A stretch of DNA of 64,000 bases from Rhizobium phaseoli (GTDB taxonomy: Bacteria > Pseudomonadota > Alphaproteobacteria > Rhizobiales > Rhizobiaceae): the NCBI RefSeq assembly GCF_010668805.1, contig NZ_WUFT01000009.1, forward strand, positions 1-64,000, in the 5' to 3' direction. Positions 61,079 to 64,000 of this stretch are shown here, one piece after another. Below the pieces are notes generated by a model, which was given only the letters and a program-made list of their open reading frames with translations, did no database searches and was not told the origin of the DNA. Position numbers and translations under genes: made by a program. Every line of letters starts with the position of its first letter. The first letter of the stretch is position 1.

Positions 61079-61857
61079 ATAAAATGCTGCTGTCCGTCGA
61101 AAATCTGTCAAAAGGGTTTTCTTCCGCAGGGCGTCAGGTTGCCGCCCTTGACAGCGTGTCCCTGACGATTGCGGCCGGCGAAACACTTGGGCTCGTCGGC
61201 GCTTCCGGCAGCGGGAAATCGACGCTGTCGCGCATCCTGCTGCGGCTTCTCCCGGCCGATGGCGGATCGATCCGCTTCGAGGGGGAGAATTGGCTAACGC
61301 TGAACGGCGCGTCCTTGCGCCGCCGGCGCGCGCGCATACAGATGGTATTCCAAGATCCGCTTTCTGCCTTCAATCCTCTGGCGAGCGTCGGCACTGTTCT
61401 CGACGATCCGATTCGCATCCACGGCGTCGTCGCAAGAGACCAGCGCCCCGGCGAGATCGCCATGCTTCTCGAACGGGTCGGTCTGCATGCCGATTTCGCC
61501 GGCCGGCCGCTCCGCACGCTCTCCGGCGGCCAGCGCCAGCGCGTGGCGATCGCCCGGGCAATTGCGACACGGCCCTCGCTGCTCGTGCTCGACGAGGCGG
61601 TCTCGGCGCTCGACGTCACCGTGCGCGGCAGGATCCTCGAACTTCTGGTCGATCTGCAGAGAGAACAGGGCATTGCCTGCCTGTTCATTTCGCACGATCT
61701 TGCTGTGGTCCGCGCCGTCTCCCACCGCATTGCCGTCATGGAAGGCGGGCGGATCGTCGAGATCGGCCCGGCAGCGGCGGTGGTTGACGCGCCGCAATCC
61801 GATGCCGCCCGTGCGCTTGTTGCCGCCGTCCCCCGTCTCGTCATCGATCCATCGTGA
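61075..61857 (+). CDS. Dipeptide-type ABC transporter ATPase, DppF-like
   Basis: A 260-residue ATPase with Walker A '[20 protein letters not shown]', signature 'LSGGQRQRVAIARAIATRPS' and Walker B 'LLVLDEAVSALDVTVRGRIL' (Ala-Val in place of Pro-Thr). This importer keeps its two ATPases as separate genes, whereas the one at 6904 has them fused. It ends 11 bases before the aminotransferase ATG. Confidence 0.92.
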   Translation: MNKMLLSVENLSKGFSSAGRQVAALDSVSLTIAAGETLGLVGASGSGKSTLSRILLRLLPADGGSIRFEGENWLTLNGASLRRRRARIQMVFQDPLSAFNPLASVGTVLDDPIRIHGVVARDQRPGEIAMLLERVGLHADFAGRPLRTLSGGQRQRVAIARAIATRPSLLVLDEAVSALDVTVRGRILELLVDLQREQGIACLFISHDLAVVRAVSHRIAVMEGGRIVEIGPAAAVVDAPQSDAARALVAAVPRLVIDPS

Positions 61858-61868
61858 AGGAAGTATCC

Positions 61869-62963
61869 ATGTCCGATCCTGGTTGGAATCCCTTACATGG
61901 CGCGCCACCCTATCCGGCAGAGCGCTATGCCGTTCTTGCCGACAGAATTGGCAGCATCCTGCGCAGCCGCAACGACATATTGCTGGTGCAGGCGGAGGCG
62001 GTGGTGGCGCTGGAGGCGGCGGCAATCAGTCTTGCCCGTCCCGGGCTCTCGGTGCTTAACATCGTCACCAGCCTCTATGGCGGCTGGTTCGGGCAGTGGC
62101 TGCGGCGAGGTGGTGCTACGGTAAGGGATATCTCCGCCGAACCGGGGCGGCCGGTGGAGATCGAGGCGATCGCTAAGGCGTTGGACGCCGGTCCTCCTAT
62201 CGATGTACTCGCCCTGGTTCATGCGGAATCAGCAAGCGGCATTCTCAACCCGCTCCCCGAGATACTGGCGCTTGCACGCGCCCGGGGCATCGTTACCGTC
62301 GTCGATGCGGTCGCTTCGATCGGCGGTCATCGGCTCGACGTCGACGATCTCGGCATCGACATCGCGGTGATCGGCCCGCAGAAGGCGTTTGGCGGTCCGG
62401 CCGGCGTGTCGGCGCTCTCGGTCAGCCGGCGCGCCTGGGACCTCATTCTGAGTGATGGTGCGCCGCGCGATTCGATCCTGTCGCTGGCCGATCTGAAATC
62501 ATGGATCGACGGTGGCCGGCGGGCTCTGCCGGGAACGCCGGCGCCGTTGGAATTCTTCGCGCTCGAGACCGCACTCGACCGCATCGAGGCCGAAGGTCTG
62601 GAGAACATCGTCGCCCGCCATGCGCTGGCAGCATCGGCGACACGGGCAGGGCTTGCAGCGCTCGGCATAGGGGTCTGGGTGCCGGCAACCAAGGCCTCGA
62701 GCCTGGTGACAGCGGTGCCGGTGCCGAAGGCATTGGCGCCTGATGCGCTGATCGCCGCTGCGGGGCGGCTGGGGGTGGAGTTGACGGAAGGTGTCGGAAC
62801 TGCGCCGGCCCGTCTCCTGCGGCTGAACCATACGGGTCCGCGCGCCGCATTCCAGACGGTGCTGTCGAATGTGGTGGCCTATGGCGCGGCCCTCAGGCAG
62901 GCCGGTTATCCCTGCGATATCGCCGCCGCTGCGGAGGCGATATCTGCGGCCTACAGCCGCTGA
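61869..62963 (+). CDS. Class V aminotransferase-like PLP enzyme
   Basis: A 364-residue fold-type I PLP enzyme of the alanine-glyoxylate/serine-glyoxylate/pyridoxamine-pyruvate aminotransferase group. The cofactor Asp146 lies in 'VTVVDAVASIGG' and the Schiff-base Lys172 in 'IGPQKAFGGPAGV'. The HAESASG stretch (118-124) binds the phosphate side. The ATG at 61869 has GAAGGAAG before it; an alternative GTG at 61854 would overlap the preceding stop. Close linkage to the importer suggests the substrate or product is an amino compound. Confidence 0.86.
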   Translation: MSDPGWNPLHGAPPYPAERYAVLADRIGSILRSRNDILLVQAEAVVALEAAAISLARPGLSVLNIVTSLYGGWFGQWLRRGGATVRDISAEPGRPVEIEAIAKALDAGPPIDVLALVHAESASGILNPLPEILALARARGIVTVVDAVASIGGHRLDVDDLGIDIAVIGPQKAFGGPAGVSALSVSRRAWDLILSDGAPRDSILSLADLKSWIDGGRRALPGTPAPLEFFALETALDRIEAEGLENIVARHALAASATRAGLAALGIGVWVPATKASSLVTAVPVPKALAPDALIAAAGRLGVELTEGVGTAPARLLRLNHTGPRAAFQTVLSNVVAYGAALRQAGYPCDIAAAAEAISAAYSR

Positions 62964-63033
62964 AAGCCGGATACGGCCCTTGATAATCTCGGCTTCTCAA
63001 GGCAGGAGAGTAGCATCGCGGAGATTTGTGCAG

Positions 63034-63897
63034 ATGACGAGATTGCTGGATGCGCAGGGCCTGGAGATTTCCCATGAGGGACATCGCACCCGCCTGAAAT
63101 GGCACCGGCTGCGTAAACGCTTTGCCGATCCGCTGTTCTCAGCCGAAGTGATGGCAGAGGGATTTGCAGCGGGCGCCTCGATGGAACTCGATCTGCGCGT
63201 GCGCGCCGACGGCGGTTTCGTCGTTCTGCACGACGAGGACTTCGAAGGGGAAACGACCGGTCATGGACCGATCACCGAAAAGCGCCGCAGCGACCTCAGC
63301 GATATCAGGATGCGGGAGGGCGACCGACCGCTGATCCTCAGCGAGGACCTCGCTGCCATGTTGCAATCGGCCCACCCGGCCGCATTGCTGCAATTCGACA
63401 TGAAGGACGACTACGAGGCGGTCGGCGCCGGCGGCATTACGCATCTTGCCGCGCATTTCCAGGATATCGCCGCTTCTGTGATCGTCAGTGCCGGCAGCCT
63501 GGACCTCATCGTCGCGGTCAAGGAGAAGCTTCCGCATCTCTTGCGCGGCATCGATCCGACCGACAAGCTATACAATATCTGGCAGGCCAGCGGCTGGAAG
63601 GCCGTCGAGATGGAATTGCGCGCCGACCTGCGCGGCCCGACCGAACCGGACACGATCTATCTCCACTGGCGGCTGATCCTTGACGCGGCCAGGGAAGGTT
63701 TCGATATGATCGGGCTCTGCCAGGACGAAGGCAAACGGGTCGACGCCTGGACCTTTACCCTGAAGGATCCGGAGGCCGGTTTCAGCGAAGAGGAATGGAA
63801 AAACTTCCAGGCATTGATGGCCCTGAAGCCGCATCAGATCACCACAGACGAGGCGCCGGCAACCGAACGCTCCTGGCGCCAACGCATGGCGGGTTAA
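63034..63897 (+). CDS. Glycerophosphodiester phosphodiesterase-like protein
   Basis: A 287-residue protein with a GDPD-type barrel. The catalytic stretch 'MELDLRVRADGGFVVLHDED' carries the family Glu-Asp and His-Asp pairs, followed by 'FEGETTGHGPI'. The first motif, HRG in typical members, is reduced to HRL ('WHRLRKRF'), and the closing region 'GKRVDAWTFTLKDPE' matches the VxVWT strand. No signal peptide is seen, so it would be cytosolic. It begins 70 bases after the aminotransferase gene in the same direction. The function is probably hydrolysis of a glycerophosphodiester, but the altered motif makes this less than certain. Confidence 0.78.
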   Translation: MTRLLDAQGLEISHEGHRTRLKWHRLRKRFADPLFSAEVMAEGFAAGASMELDLRVRADGGFVVLHDEDFEGETTGHGPITEKRRSDLSDIRMREGDRPLILSEDLAAMLQSAHPAALLQFDMKDDYEAVGAGGITHLAAHFQDIAASVIVSAGSLDLIVAVKEKLPHLLRGIDPTDKLYNIWQASGWKAVEMELRADLRGPTEPDTIYLHWRLILDAAREGFDMIGLCQDEGKRVDAWTFTLKDPEAGFSEEEWKNFQALMALKPHQITTDEAPATERSWRQRMAG

Positions 63898-64000
63898 CCG
63901 TTGAGTGTGAGCCCCTCGATGGCGAGGATAAAGGCGAATTCGCCGGCAAGCCCCGGCGCGTGGGCGATGACCGGTCCGCCATCGGCAAGCAGCCTGTCGA
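63894..64000 (-). CDS. C-terminal fragment of a minus-strand gene leaving the window
   Basis: The reading frame ends with a TAA complementary to 63894-63896, overlapping the stop of the phosphodiesterase-like gene, and stays open to the window edge. The last residues include 'PVIAHAPGLAGEFAFILAIE' and end in GLTLNG. The codon use looks like that of the neighbours. The family was not recognised from this short tail. Confidence 0.55.
   Translation of the reverse strand, partial: DRLLADGGPVIAHAPGLAGEFAFILAIEGLTLNG

Noticed and set aside
61854..61868. GTG start for the aminotransferase overlapping the ATPase stop
   Set aside because: Possible, but the ATG at 61869 has a better-placed GAAGGAAG ribosome binding site.
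1..64000. tRNA, rRNA, CRISPR arrays, insertion sequences, prophage or replication origin
   Set aside because: None was recognised: no transposase or integrase frames, no regularly spaced repeats, and no conserved RNA gene segments were seen by eye.

Overview
The window is about 64 kb of GC-rich DNA with alphaproteobacterial character, most like the Rhizobium/Agrobacterium group. This is inferred from an Omp25/RopB-type porin-like protein, abundant ABC importers, LacI regulators and NtaA/SfnB-type flavoenzymes. I see no rRNA, tRNA, ribosomal or replication genes. The density of self-contained catabolic operons fits an accessory replicon (chromid or megaplasmid) or a chromosomal catabolic region; this is inference.

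Layout. (1) 0.5-2.2 kb: outer-membrane beta-barrel protein and an acetamidase/formamidase. (2) 2.3-10.1 kb: a LuxR-type regulator lying between two proline-iminopeptidase-like hydrolases, followed by a complete peptide-type ABC importer. The regulator carries the ligand-pocket substitutions typical of LuxR solos that sense plant compounds. (3) 10.2-14.8 kb: YghU-type glutathione transferase, ParDE toxin-antitoxin pair, a DUF1932-type dehydrogenase, then a stress block (universal stress protein, CbpA-like DnaJ, CbpM) behind a well-formed FNR/FixK-type promoter. (4) 14.8-17.0 kb: a three-gene phospholipid-synthesis cassette (YnbA-like CDP-alcohol phosphatidyltransferase, acyltransferase, CdsA-like cytidylyltransferase) with overlapping genes. 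(5) 17.1-24.4 kb: BMP-type (nucleoside-class) importer with an amidase and a CodA-like deaminase, behind a near-consensus sigma-70 promoter. (6) 24.5-30.2 kb: methyltransferase, MsrA, and a four-gene importer of the YnjBCD/Fbp type.

(7) 30.2-39.4 kb: a minus-strand cluster, LacI regulator - ribose-type binding protein - ATPase - permease - phosphotriesterase-like hydrolase - GATase1-like protein - BtpA/SgcQ protein - cysteine-free TenA-like protein - PfkB kinase, with an inositol-monophosphatase-like gene behind it. Two overlapping LacI operators precede it. I cannot match this enzyme set to a known pathway, and it is the best candidate here for an undescribed catabolic system. (8) 39.6-47.2 kb: a second sugar operon (Gfo/Idh/MocA dehydrogenase, TIM-barrel isomerase, binding protein, MalF/MalG-type permeases, MalK-type ATPase) divergent from its own LacI regulator, with a perfect 14-bp operator between them. 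(9) 47.2-58.4 kb and on to 61.9 kb: two NtaA/DszA-type flavin monooxygenases, two SfnB/DszC-type flavoproteins, a ribose-type importer and a dipeptide-type importer, probably for scavenging organosulfur or similar heteroatom compounds. (10) 61.9-64.0 kb: class V aminotransferase, glycerophosphodiesterase-like protein and the C-terminus of a gene running off the window.

The general picture is of a plant-associated scavenger. Each transporter sits beside the enzymes that process its substrate, with local regulators in three cases. Functions rest on motifs and family resemblance read by eye; no database search was run.
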